Below, one piece after another: positions 1 to 7,339 of a DNA stretch of 36,933 nt. A program made the translations under genes and the position numbers. The stretch is from a virus, in IMG/VR virus record IMGVR_UViG_3300050119_000309, positions 1 through 36,933 of that record. The stretch is one strand, 5' to 3'. The notes under the pieces were generated by a model, which searched no databases, was not told where the DNA came from, and saw only the letters and a list, made by a program, of their open reading frames with translations. The first letter of the stretch is position 1, and each line of letters starts with the position of its first letter.

Positions 1-13
1 CCCCGATTCGTCG

Positions 14-424
14 ATGACCGACTCTGACCACGGTCTGGTGTTCGTCGCCGAGCTCCCCGCCGCACGGGGTCACGCAACGTCCGCGGTCCAGACCAAGAGG
101 GCCGAGGCTCTGCGGGCCAACCCGAACGTCTGGGCCCGGTGGCCGACCAAGTCGTCGGTCCAGATCGTCCGCAAGGCGCTCGAGAAGATCGGGCCCGGGT
201 TCGAGGTCTGCATGAGGGAGCGGCGGGTCCACGCCCGCTTCGTCGACGGCCGTCCGGAGGTCAGCTCGACGGACCGAATGCCGCCGGCGGGCAAGCTGGT
301 CCGGGCCAAGTGCGCCTACTGCCGGGTCGAGCTGGGGGAGGCGGTCGACCCGGAAGAGCTGATCGAGATCCACCGGGCCAACAAGGCGGTCTGCGATCGC
401 CGGTACAAGCGGGACGGCCTCTGA
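14..424 (+). CDS. Small zinc-finger-like phage protein
   Basis: This predicted 136-residue protein is not recognised as a named family. Its C-terminal part carries Cys100, Cys103, His120 and Cys127 in a C-x2-C-x16-H-x6-C spacing that suggests one structural zinc site. The middle (about 38-80) is Trp/Arg rich and could form a small beta fold. It starts at an ATG 13 bases from the window edge, and the frame is open to the edge, so a start outside the window cannot be excluded. Its stop overlaps the next ATG by one base (TGATG), so it leads a three-gene unit. If the map is circular, this unit continues the operon that begins with the regulator at 36676. A DNA- or RNA-binding accessory role is only inference. 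Confidence 0.6.
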   Translation: MTDSDHGLVFVAELPAARGHATSAVQTKRAEALRANPNVWARWPTKSSVQIVRKALEKIGPGFEVCMRERRVHARFVDGRPEVSSTDRMPPAGKLVRAKCAYCRVELGEAVDPEELIEIHRANKAVCDRRYKRDGL

Positions 425-654
425 TGCCCGGCCGAGTCTGTCGGAGCTGCGGCGCCGACATCCGCTGGGCCAAGACGGCGAAGAACAAGTCGATCCCCGT
501 CGACCCGGTGCCGGTGGCCGACGGCAACCTGATGCTCGTCGACGAGGGGAACGGCGTCACCCGGGCCCTGCCCATCACCGGCGGTTACAACGGTGTCGCC
601 CACAAGAGCCACTTCGCCACCTGCCCCTACAGCGGCGAGCACCGCAAGCGGTGA
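424..654 (+). CDS. Small zinc-ribbon protein
   Basis: This 76-residue protein begins with a C-x2-C knuckle at Cys6 and Cys9 (CRSCGADIRW). A His-Phe-Ala-Thr-Cys segment near the C terminus could complete the metal site. Between them lies a Pro-Asp-rich stretch typical of a short conserved actinophage protein of unknown function. The ATG overlaps the stop of the upstream gene, and its own stop overlaps the GTG start of the next gene (GTGA). These overlaps make the start choice fairly secure and indicate translational coupling. The catalytic role, if any, is unknown; metal binding is inferred from the cysteine spacing. Confidence 0.65.
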   Translation: MPGRVCRSCGADIRWAKTAKNKSIPVDPVPVADGNLMLVDEGNGVTRALPITGGYNGVAHKSHFATCPYSGEHRKR

Positions 655-923
655 CCGAGGAGGAGCTGGTCAAGGAACGCCAGGCCCGGCTCGAGACATT
701 CGTCCGGAGCAACTGGGACATCTACGGGCCGCAGGCGATCGAGGAGTGCGACGACGCCTACCTCTACACGGGGGCCGTCCTGGTGCTGCGATCGCGAGAG
801 ATGACCCATGAGGACACCGAGGTGATCTTGAAGGTCCACACCGGTCTCGGCTTCTCGGAGCAGGTCGGTCTCCTCGAGACGGCGGTGGCCATGATGCACG
901 CCGACCACACGGCCGATCTGTAG
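651..923 (+). CDS. Hypothetical acidic helical protein
   Basis: This 90-residue acidic protein has a GTG start in a GTGA overlap with the preceding stop. Predicted content is mostly helical, with Glu-rich N-terminal and central segments. I see no catalytic motif, membrane segment or Cys pair, and the family is not recognised. It is the last gene of the plus-strand cassette and stops just before a strong inverted repeat (926-963) shared with the convergent portal gene. Confidence 0.6.
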   Translation: MTEEELVKERQARLETFVRSNWDIYGPQAIEECDDAYLYTGAVLVLRSREMTHEDTEVILKVHTGLGFSEQVGLLETAVAMMHADHTADL

Positions 924-925
924 AT

Positions 926-963
926 ACTCCTAATCTTCCTAAAAGTAGGAGCAGATTAGGAGT
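926..963. terminator. Bidirectional hairpin terminator between convergent genes
   Basis: A perfect 11-base inverted repeat (926-936 with 953-963, ACTCCTAATCT) encloses a second perfect 5-base stem (937-941 with 946-950) around an AAAG loop. Two unpaired bases separate the stems on one side. It fills the whole gap between the plus gene ending at 923 and the portal gene whose stop lies at 967-969 on the minus strand. The segment is clearly richer in A+T than its surroundings. The position and symmetry fit a terminator acting in both directions. A long U tract is lacking, so efficiency is uncertain. Confidence 0.7.
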
Positions 964-966
964 TGG

Positions 967-2823
967 TCAGTGCTGCGGCGCCCGGCCCGACTTGTCCCGG
1001 GCGGTGGCCTCGAGCGCCTTCTGCTGCTCGGCTTCCTTCTGCTCCATGCGCTGCTCGATCGCCGGCCAGTCGTGGATCCCGACGGCCTCGAGGAGGTACT
1101 GGCGGTCGACCGCTTTCAGCACGAACAGGTTGATCGCCTCGGAGACCCGGGCCTGCCTCGAGGTGGGCACGTCGGATCCGGCGTTGATGACGAGGCTGTA
1201 GCGGAAGGGGGCGAGGATGTTCTCGGTGGCCGACAGGAAGTGCCGCTCCCGGAGCATCACCACCGAGCGATCGCCTTCGGGCCCGATGATCGAGATCATC
1301 CTCGGCTGGGTGTAGTTCTCGATGATGAGCTGCGCCTCGATCCCACCGATGCGCCGGAGGCACCGCTCCATGTTCCGCAGCGCCGAGCGGACGCGCACGA
1401 ACCCGGACTCCTGGACCTGGTTGACCACGGCCTCCGGGGTCCGGGGCGCCGGCGACTTCCCCTTGGTGATGGTCGACAGGCCGGAGATGTTCTCCATGCG
1501 CTCGATCCAGAAGCGGATCAGGTTGAGCACGTCGGCCGACATCTGCGGCGGCTCGAGCCACTTGGGCCCGCCGTTCTGCATGGCCGACGGGTCGACCTTC
1601 ATCCGTTGGCCCGGGCGGTTGGTGACGAGGCCCTGCTGGGTCCGACCGGTGGCGCTCTCGACGAAGATCGGGTTACCGGTCAGCTCGGCCGATTGCTGCA
1701 GGGCGGCGAGGAGCCGGTTGATCGAGATCTGCGCCGGCGCCAGGTGGGAGACGAGCGGCGTCGGCCAGAACTCGCCGGTGTCCTCGTACACGAAACGGCT
1801 GTACGGGTGGGTGGCGCCTTCCCACAGGTCCGAGGCCCAGGCCTTCATCAGGATCGTGTTGGCCGACCAGATGATGACCTGCCAGTCGACGTAGGTCACG
1901 TCGACCATGGGCGGCTGGGCGTCGGGCTGGTTGGCCGGCGCCTCGAAGTGGGGCTGCGGGACCTGGGTGACCCGGTTCTCCTTCTTCCACATCTCGTAGA
2001 CGATGATCCCGTCGGGCCGGGTGTAGGCCTTCTGCTTGGCCTGGCCGGGCATCCCGCCTCCGGAAGTCGCCGGCGTCGGGTAACCGAGGTTCTGGGAGAA
2101 CGGGTACTGGCCCGGGCCCGTGCGCGTGTTGGTCGGGCGGTCGTCCGAATCGAGGCCACCCTCGGAGATCTCGTACACCAGGTTCGAGAGCAGCCGGCCG
2201 GCCGTGGTCGGGAAGCGGCGCTCGACCTCGTCCCACGACATCCGCCGCACCTCACAGTAGAAGTCGCCGTCCTCCTCGTTGCGGGCCATCGGGTCGGGGT
2301 AGAAGTTCCACGGATCCACCCGGCAGAAGTCGGCGTCGCCCACCCCACCCTCGAGGCTCTGGTCCCACACCGCTTTCAGGATCCCGGCGCCGAAGAGGCC
2401 GGCGTCCCACATGGACAGAGCGGCGGTGCCCTGCTGGTTGCGGACCTTCCAGTTGTTCTGCATCAGCAGCTCGAGGTCGTCGGCCGTCGTCTGCAAGCTC
2501 TGGTGGTAGGGGCTGTTCGGGACCGTGGCCGCCTGGATGGTGAACATGATCGACTGGTCGGTCAGCCACCCGATCAGGTTGGCCATGATGGGGAAGATCT
2601 CGCTGTCGGTGGGCGACGGCATCCAGGCCATCCGGAAGTCGTTCCACATCCGGTTGTTGAGCAGGAGCCAGTTGCGCTTCCAGTGCGAGTAGAGGTTCTT
2701 CTTGGCCGCCTTCGAGTAGGCGTAGGCCGTCTTGCACCGCTGCAGCAGGCGCCAGTCCTCGTACGTGGGCGGGTCAGGCGGGGCGATGACCAGATCGTTG
2801 AGCGGGTCCGAAGTGATGGTCAT
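967..2823 (-). CDS. Portal protein
   Basis: This 618-residue protein is the likely portal, the dodecameric ring at the capsid vertex through which DNA is packaged and ejected. It lies downstream of terL in the same minus-strand block and has the length of podovirus portals. The N-terminal region is Trp/Tyr/Lys rich with long helices, followed by a segment around 185-195 (DPWNFYPDP) typical of portal proteins that pass through a 'V-P-W-x-F-x-x-D' turn. The C-terminal 50 residues are Glu/Gln/Lys rich and probably helical, as in portal crown or barrel regions. The ATG start at 2823 follows a short gap after the upstream gene. The family assignment is by pattern and context; whether it is closer to P22 or SU10 portals cannot be decided by eye. 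Confidence 0.85.
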   Translation of the reverse strand: MTITSDPLNDLVIAPPDPPTYEDWRLLQRCKTAYAYSKAAKKNLYSHWKRNWLLLNNRMWNDFRMAWMPSPTDSEIFPIMANLIGWLTDQSIMFTIQAATVPNSPYHQSLQTTADDLELLMQNNWKVRNQQGTAALSMWDAGLFGAGILKAVWDQSLEGGVGDADFCRVDPWNFYPDPMARNEEDGDFYCEVRRMSWDEVERRFPTTAGRLLSNLVYEISEGGLDSDDRPTNTRTGPGQYPFSQNLGYPTPATSGGGMPGQAKQKAYTRPDGIIVYEMWKKENRVTQVPQPHFEAPANQPDAQPPMVDVTYVDWQVIIWSANTILMKAWASDLWEGATHPYSRFVYEDTGEFWPTPLVSHLAPAQISINRLLAALQQSAELTGNPIFVESATGRTQQGLVTNRPGQRMKVDPSAMQNGGPKWLEPPQMSADVLNLIRFWIERMENISGLSTITKGKSPAPRTPEAVVNQVQESGFVRVRSALRNMERCLRRIGGIEAQLIIENYTQPRMISIIGPEGDRSVVMLRERHFLSATENILAPFRYSLVINAGSDVPTSRQARVSEAINLFVLKAVDRQYLLEAVGIHDWPAIEQRMEQKEAEQQKALEATARDKSGRAPQH

Positions 2824-2848
2824 CGGAGCCCGACTCTACCGCCAGGGA

Positions 2849-3160
2849 TCAGTTGTTCTCGGGGACGATCAGCCCGGGCTTGACCACCGGGATCGGCATG
2901 TTGTTGGCTTTCTTCCCCTCGGCGATCATCCCCTCGGCGATCCGGGCCATGACCTCGGGCTCGAAGAAGTAGGTCGAGCTCCCCAGGGCGGTGAGCATGG
3001 TGACGGCCACCAAGGGCTGGCCGCCGGGGAGGCGGATGGCCTTCAACCGGCATTGGGTGTTGATGGGGAGGATGGGCGGGGGCTGCATCCCGGGGGCCTG
3101 GGCCGGGCGCTCGGTGCCGTGGGGGCCCTTGTCGGGCGGGATGTCGTCAGGGATGTCCAT
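2849..3160 (-). CDS. Small packaging-block protein, function unknown
   Basis: This 103-residue protein has a Pro-rich first 35 residues and then a compact alpha/beta-like region (about 36-103). I chose the ATG at 3160 because an AGGAG Shine-Dalgarno lies upstream; the frame stays open further upstream but overlaps the preceding gene. Its location between the zinc-ribbon gene and the portal gene suggests a virion-assembly or portal-associated accessory role, which is inference from position only. No known family is recognised. Confidence 0.65.
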   Translation of the reverse strand: MDIPDDIPPDKGPHGTERPAQAPGMQPPPILPINTQCRLKAIRLPGGQPLVAVTMLTALGSSTYFFEPEVMARIAEGMIAEGKKANNMPIPVVKPGLIVPENN

Positions 3161-3171
3161 GGTCTCGTCTC

Positions 3172-3492
3172 CTACTCCTCGGTCCGCCGGGTGGCGTCCT
3201 TGTCGGCCATGTCGATCGGCACGTACCGATGCTCCATGCCCGTGTCTTCGCTGGCTGCGTCGCTGGCCCGCTTCAAGAGGTCGACGTGGTGGCGCTTGTT
3301 CTGGACGTAGGTACCGAGCGACGGGGCGAACTGCGCCGGCATCTCCCGGTGGACCGCCGGCGGATTGAAGATCCGCTTGAGGCTGGCCTGGGAGTGGCCA
3401 CGCGGGCACACCAGCGGCTCCCGCTCCGTCGTCTCGAAGATCAGCCCCCCGCACCCCTCGCACTTGAAGTCGAACCTGGTTCCTAAAGCCAT
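3172..3492 (-). CDS. FmdB-like zinc-ribbon protein
   Basis: This 106-residue protein opens with a zinc-ribbon pattern: Cys10 and Cys13 in a CEGCGG knuckle, then Cys29 and His33 in a CPRGH knuckle. It is followed by a Lys/Arg-rich stretch and a basic helical C-terminal half. The arrangement resembles the small FmdB-type regulatory zinc ribbons often found beside phage terminase and portal genes. Its stop lies 12 bases before the next gene's start. Metal binding is inferred from the motif; a regulatory or structural role in the packaging block is not established. Confidence 0.65.
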   Translation of the reverse strand: MALGTRFDFKCEGCGGLIFETTEREPLVCPRGHSQASLKRIFNPPAVHREMPAQFAPSLGTYVQNKRHHVDLLKRASDAASEDTGMEHRYVPIDMADKDATRRTEE

Positions 3493-3502
3493 GGTGCCAG
3501 GT

Positions 3503-5182
3503 TTACAGATCTTCTGCGGGCCCGTAGGCCTCCCAGGGGGGGACGCCCATCAGGTCGTTGTTGTCGTCCATCGGCGGCCGGGGCGCCGGCGACCGGCGCT
3601 GGCCGGGGGGCGGCGCCTCGTAGTGCTCGGGCCGGCTCTCGAGCACGATGCAGGCGATGGCCTGGCAGTAGGCCATCACCGCGTCGTCGTGGCCGTCTTT
3701 CGACATGTGGCCCATCTCGCCGAAGTCCGAGATCACGGCGAAGTCCCGGAGCTGGTCGTAGGTGGTCTGGTCGTGGATCAGCAGCGTGTGGTCGTGCAGG
3801 CGCTTCTGGACGTTCGTCACCATGAGGTTCTTGCGCTGGAAGTTGGTCGACCAGCCGTAGTTGGTGGCCACCTTCCCCGGGTGGCGGTCGGCCCACCGGT
3901 GCTGCCAGATCCGGGGGTACCCCTTGGCCATCAGGGCGCCGATGGTGCCGTAGCCCGGCCCCTCGATCTCGGTGGACAGCATCGCCTCGTTGTAGTAGCG
4001 GCCGATCATGATGAGGTCGTCGGCCACCGACACGGCGTCCTTGTGCCCGTGCCACACCGCCACCTGCTCGAAGGTCCGCCTCGAGATGACCTGGATGCAG
4101 GCCGGGTCGCCCATCACCGTCCGCGACGGGTCGCAGGCGGCCATGTAGTCGCCCCACTCCCGGTCGCTCGAGGGCCAGCGGAAGATGGTCAGCGGGCCCA
4201 TCGGGTCGCGGACGAACTTCGGGGATCCCCACCCTTTGCTCATCAGGTAGCCGGTGATCCCGTTCTTGGGCTGGTAGCAGTCCATGAGCTGCTGCAGGGG
4301 GAAGACGTTGCGGCCGGTGGTGAGGAAGGCCTCCTCCGGCGTGGCCGGCATCTCCTGGCGGAACTTGGCCTCGTCGCCGTTGAATTCGTTGGCGATCGAC
4401 CAGCGCCGCCACTCGATGCGGAGCATGTCGACGCCCAGCTTGTCGTGCAGCCATCGCTCGTAGGGATCGAGGTCGACGTAGCGGAGTTCGGTGTAGGTGG
4501 CCCGGTACTCCGGGTGCAGGAACCAGGGGAAGAAGAGCGGGACGTAGTCAGAGAGCCCGGAGACGGCGTCGTTCCACATCTGCCAGTACAGGTTGCCGAC
4601 CCCGTTGGCCGTGCATTCGATGATGATGGCCGAGCCGTGGTTCGACGGCACCGTCCGGGTGAGACCGGTCATCAGGGTCTCGGGGTCGTCCCAGTGGCTC
4701 ATCTCCGAGGCGTGCAGGACGTTGATGGTTCGGCCACGGCCCGACTTCACGTTCTTGGCCGTGGCGATGTGGACCGAGCTCCCGGTCTCGAGGATCGTCA
4801 GCCGGCGGGCCGAGGCGTGGCGGAGGTGGCGCAGCGCCTTGAAGGCCCACCAGTTCCACGCGTCCTGGATCTTCTCGAAGATCGACTGCGTGGTCTCGGT
4901 GTCGTGGGCGATCTCGAGGGCCTGGCAGCCGTCGAAGATCTGGATCCAGTTGAAGACGATGGCGCAGCACACCGTCGACAGCCCGATCTGCCGGGCTTTG
5001 AGCACGATGATGCGGACCGGCTTGCCGGCGTTGTACTGCCGGATGACCTCGAGCACCACCTCCTTCTGGGCCCAGGCCTTCTCGGCGTCCAGGTCCAGGG
5101 GGACGACGTCCATGTCCTTGTCCCGGATCAGGACGAGGGAGATCAGGTCGTACAGGTGGTCAAGGCGAGCGGGGCGTGACAT
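3503..5182 (-). CDS. terL: Terminase large subunit
   Basis: This 559-residue protein is the packaging motor ATPase/nuclease, which translocates DNA through the portal and cuts concatemers. The N-terminal ATPase has a Walker A-like loop (KARQIGLST, 62-70), a Walker B strand with catalytic Glu (INVLHASE, 153-160) and a coupling motif (ECTAN, 189-193). The C-terminal RNase H-like nuclease shows Asp351 in AACDPS, Glu405/Glu407 in STEIEG and Asp499/Asp500 in GHDDAV, the expected three acidic clusters. The tail after 515 is Pro-rich. The ATG start at 5182 overlaps the preceding gene by 23 bases, as is common in this compact block. Length and motif order match complete terminases. Confidence 0.97.
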   Translation of the reverse strand: MSRPARLDHLYDLISLVLIRDKDMDVVPLDLDAEKAWAQKEVVLEVIRQYNAGKPVRIIVLKARQIGLSTVCCAIVFNWIQIFDGCQALEIAHDTETTQSIFEKIQDAWNWWAFKALRHLRHASARRLTILETGSSVHIATAKNVKSGRGRTINVLHASEMSHWDDPETLMTGLTRTVPSNHGSAIIIECTANGVGNLYWQMWNDAVSGLSDYVPLFFPWFLHPEYRATYTELRYVDLDPYERWLHDKLGVDMLRIEWRRWSIANEFNGDEAKFRQEMPATPEEAFLTTGRNVFPLQQLMDCYQPKNGITGYLMSKGWGSPKFVRDPMGPLTIFRWPSSDREWGDYMAACDPSRTVMGDPACIQVISRRTFEQVAVWHGHKDAVSVADDLIMIGRYYNEAMLSTEIEGPGYGTIGALMAKGYPRIWQHRWADRHPGKVATNYGWSTNFQRKNLMVTNVQKRLHDHTLLIHDQTTYDQLRDFAVISDFGEMGHMSKDGHDDAVMAYCQAIACIVLESRPEHYEAPPPGQRRSPAPRPPMDDNNDLMGVPPWEAYGPAEDL

Positions 5183-5414
5183 CGTCCGTCTCGAGGTAGT
5201 ACTCCGGGGTCCACGCGTCCATCTGCTCCCGCACCTTACGGAGAACCAGCTCGAGGGTGAACCGCTCGCCGGCGAGGACGGCGGCGGCCACGACGTCGGC
5301 CACCCGGTCGGAGATCACCAGCCGGTGACACCGGTTGCACAGGATCCAGCGCCCGTCCATCCCCTCGCGGAGCTCCTCATGGGGACAGGGGTCGCTCGGG
5401 CCCGGGAAGGTCAC
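5160..5414 (-). CDS. Small Cys/His zinc-binding protein
   Basis: This 84-residue protein starts at GTG 5414 in a GTGA overlap with the upstream stop. It carries a C-x-H...C-x2-C-H cluster (Cys10, His12, Cys26, Cys29, His30) likely to bind zinc. The rest is helical and its 3' end overlaps terL by 23 bases. The same Cys/His spacing style is present in the neighbour upstream (5411-5941), so the two may be diverged relatives. The pattern could belong to a small HNH-like or structural finger. I do not see enough catalytic residues to call an endonuclease. Confidence 0.65.
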   Translation of the reverse strand: MTFPGPSDPCPHEELREGMDGRWILCNRCHRLVISDRVADVVAAAVLAGERFTLELVLRKVREQMDAWTPEYYLETDDVTPRSP

Positions 5415-5941
5415 TCCGTCCGGGCCTGCTCCGGGTCGTCGAGCAGCTTCCGCACCAGGGCGGCGCGCTTCTCGACCATCTGCTGGGGGGAAGAGGTGTC
5501 GTCGATGTACCCGCCCGGTTCCACCTCGGCCTCGAAGATCTGGCGGCTGCTCACCCACCGGTGGCAGTTCACGCACTCGAGACCGGGCTGCGAGAACCGG
5601 TGCGGCCGAAGGGTGTCGTGGGTGCATTCCGACAACGGCGCCGGCACCGGCCGGGGCTCGAGCAGGATCCGGTCGAGGATGGCCAGCAGGGCGAAGTACT
5701 GCTTGGTCATCACCACCCCGGGCGGGAGCTGCATCTTGGTCAGGGCCTTGGCCGCCCGGGCGGCGTCGATCAGGGTCCGCAGCTCCGTCGGGTCGATCTG
5801 GACGGCCGCCTGGTTGCCCCGGACCTTCCGCATCCCCGCCTTCTCGCACCGCTCGAGAAGCGGTGGCAGCAAGACGTCGGGCATGTCGCCTTGCCCGTAG
5901 ACCTCGAGCATCTGTCCCAGGGCCATTTCCGAGATGGTCAT
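5411..5941 (-). CDS. Zinc-finger protein upstream of terL
   Basis: This 176-residue protein has a largely helical N-terminal two-thirds and a Cys/His cluster near residues 105-127 (a Cys-x-His pair, then a second His, then C-x2-C-H). That fits a zinc site similar to the one in the next gene downstream. The ATG at 5941 overlaps the upstream stop as ATGA, and its own stop overlaps the following GTG, so translation is coupled along the block. Position just before terL suggests a packaging-related accessory protein, but the family is not recognised. Confidence 0.65.
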   Translation of the reverse strand: MTISEMALGQMLEVYGQGDMPDVLLPPLLERCEKAGMRKVRGNQAAVQIDPTELRTLIDAARAAKALTKMQLPPGVVMTKQYFALLAILDRILLEPRPVPAPLSECTHDTLRPHRFSQPGLECVNCHRWVSSRQIFEAEVEPGGYIDDTSSPQQMVEKRAALVRKLLDDPEQARTE

Positions 5942-6411
5942 GGTTGGTCTCCCTCCGTGTCGTCGACCACTTCCGGCTCATCGTCAATCACCCGTCCCCC
6001 CGACAGGATCTGGTGGAGAAGGGTCTGCAGCTTGGCCTCCTGCTCCCCCAGGTCCGTCTGCATCCGGCGCATCGGGTGACCCGCCAGGGCCGCTATCAGC
6101 CGGATCCGGGTCGGCTCCGACCCCTCGTCGAAGATCCGCTCTCCCTCTTCCAGTGCTCGGTACGCGAGCGCGGCTGCCTTCGCTCCGAGTTCCTGCTCGC
6201 TTGGCGGCTGGCGCCTTGGGAGCCCGGGGAGCGCGAGCAGGTCGTCGACTTCCACTCCCGACGCTCTCGCCAGGATCGCCGGATCCACTCCCTCCTCCGC
6301 CAGCCGGAGGATCATTTCGTACGGATCCGGGTCGTGGCTTGCGGCGGAGCGTGACGATGATCTCCGAGCCGATCGTGGTGCGGGCTTTGAGGGCTGTCTC
6401 GGCTTCGGCAA
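5938..6411 (-). CDS. Terminase small subunit candidate (HTH)
   Basis: The protein read from a TTG at 6411 is 157 residues. It contains a segment (about 29-55: ILRLAEEGVDPAILARASGV) with the shape of a small-terminase helix-turn-helix, followed by helices with the 'Glu-Gly-Ser-x-x-Thr-Arg-Ile-Arg-Leu' pattern often seen in small terminases. Small terminase proteins recognise viral DNA and load the TerL motor. Coding-type third-base GC is clear only from about 6353 leftwards. To the right, the other frame (features 5984-6538) carries the coding signal. The TTG is therefore doubtful; an ATG at 6315 or entry by frame change from the upstream frame are alternatives. The stop overlaps the next ATG (ATGA). 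Confidence 0.6.
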   Translation of the reverse strand: MPKPRQPSKPAPRSARRSSSRSAASHDPDPYEMILRLAEEGVDPAILARASGVEVDDLLALPGLPRRQPPSEQELGAKAAALAYRALEEGERIFDEGSEPTRIRLIAALAGHPMRRMQTDLGEQEAKLQTLLHQILSGGRVIDDEPEVVDDTEGDQP

Positions 6412-6538
6412 ATGCCACGCTCATCATGTAGGCCACCCCGCCGGTGGTGGAGAGCTTCCCTCCGGACAAGGTGGCGGTGAAGGTGATCGGCTCCTCGAGC
6501 TCCGGGAGCCGAGGGTCACGGGGGATCCGGTTGGCCAC
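5984..6538 (-). CDS. Frame-shifted upstream partner of the small-terminase gene
   Basis: This frame shows good third-base GC from about 6610 down to about 6353 and encodes a compact alpha/beta-looking segment (helix, then a strand-rich stretch TFTATLSGGKLST). Beyond 6353 the frame stays open to 5984 but becomes a Gly/Pro/Arg/Ser-rich shadow, while the +1 frame (5938-6411) becomes coding. No ATG, GTG or TTG lies at the natural beginning near 6610; the first standard start is a GTG at 6538, used here. The true product is probably either a 90-residue protein missing its stop or the N-terminal half of a fused small-terminase protein. A single-base assembly error would also explain it. Confidence 0.45.
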   Translation of the reverse strand: MANRIPRDPRLPELEEPITFTATLSGGKLSTTGGVAYMMSVAFAEAETALKARTTIGSEIIVTLRRKPRPGSVRNDPPAGGGGSGSGDPGESVGSGSRRPARAPRAPKAPAAKRAGTRSEGSRARVPSTGRGRADLRRGVGADPDPADSGPGGSPDAPDADGPGGAGGQAADPSPPDPVGGTGD

Positions 6539-6621
6539 AGCGTCGCGGAGGGCCGCGACGCGGGCCAGGCGGGCGGGGTCGGTGTCGATCGCCTCGGCCC
6601 GGACGGTGGATCCGGGAGCTC

Positions 6622-7320
6622 TTACCCGTCCGGGTTCGGGTCCACCTGGCGGGCCTGCTCGTAGTGGAAGCGGGCCATCGACACCTCGTCCCCCGTCTCC
6701 TGGGGCGGGTGCATCTGCGGGCCGGCCGGCGCCGACTCCCACCCGGGCTGCTGTGTGTCCGGGGCGATGATCCACTCCCCGTCCTTCCACGCTCCCGCCG
6801 GCGGCGGCGGCCACACCACGTCGGGCTGGTTCTCCCGGACCTCCGCTCCGAAGGTCACCTCGTCCCACGGGTTCTGGGTCTGGACCGTGTCCTGATCGGG
6901 CGGCGAGGCGCTCGGTGGCCCGGGCGATGCGGTCGGAAAGATCTGCGAGCTGATGAGCCGAATCGTCTGCTGCGCGTCCTCCATCACGGCCTGGCTCCGG
7001 AGGCCGGCCTGGTCCACCGCCTCCTGGGCCCGGAGGCTCGAGATCTCGATCGCCGTCGCGGCGCGGATCCCAGCCGACTCCGCCAGGGCCATCGCCTTCG
7101 ACATCGTCAGCATCCCGGCCTGGTTCGCCTCCGCGAACGCCATCCCAGCCGTCTCCCCCGCCTGGACGATCGCCTTCTCCGCCGTCTGCGTAACCCGAAG
7201 GTTCGTCGCCGCCTGGCTCTTCGTCATCGTCGAGGCCAAGAGCATGACGCATCCCAACGAAAGCGTCGCCACCAGGACCACCAAAGCCAGGGCCAGGACT
7301 GTCAGGGTCATCGAACCCAT
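6622..7320 (-). CDS. Membrane-anchored coiled-coil protein
   Basis: This 232-residue protein has one strong N-terminal transmembrane helix (about 5-30, rich in Leu, Val and Ala). A long Ala/Glu/Gln-rich region (about 35-125) follows that is likely coiled coil. The Pro/Trp-rich C-terminal third is probably disordered. A second ATG four codons in (7311) is an alternative start. The topology would leave the coiled coil on one face of the host membrane. Such proteins occur in lysis, superinfection exclusion and virion roles, so no function is assigned. It lies at the start of the packaging block, far from the endolysin. Confidence 0.65.
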   Translation of the reverse strand: MGSMTLTVLALALVVLVATLSLGCVMLLASTMTKSQAATNLRVTQTAEKAIVQAGETAGMAFAEANQAGMLTMSKAMALAESAGIRAATAIEISSLRAQEAVDQAGLRSQAVMEDAQQTIRLISSQIFPTASPGPPSASPPDQDTVQTQNPWDEVTFGAEVRENQPDVVWPPPPAGAWKDGEWIIAPDTQQPGWESAPAGPQMHPPQETGDEVSMARFHYEQARQVDPNPDG

Positions 7321-7339
7321 CCCAGCTCGTCACCGATCA

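Noticed and set aside
970-2883. Long plus-strand open frame opposite the portal gene
   Set aside because: Its Arg/Gly/Leu/Asp-rich product mirrors the antisense of a high-GC gene; no ribosome site and no family pattern.
3365-5179. 604-residue plus-strand frame opposite terL
   Set aside because: terL motifs on the other strand are unambiguous and this frame is a composition shadow.
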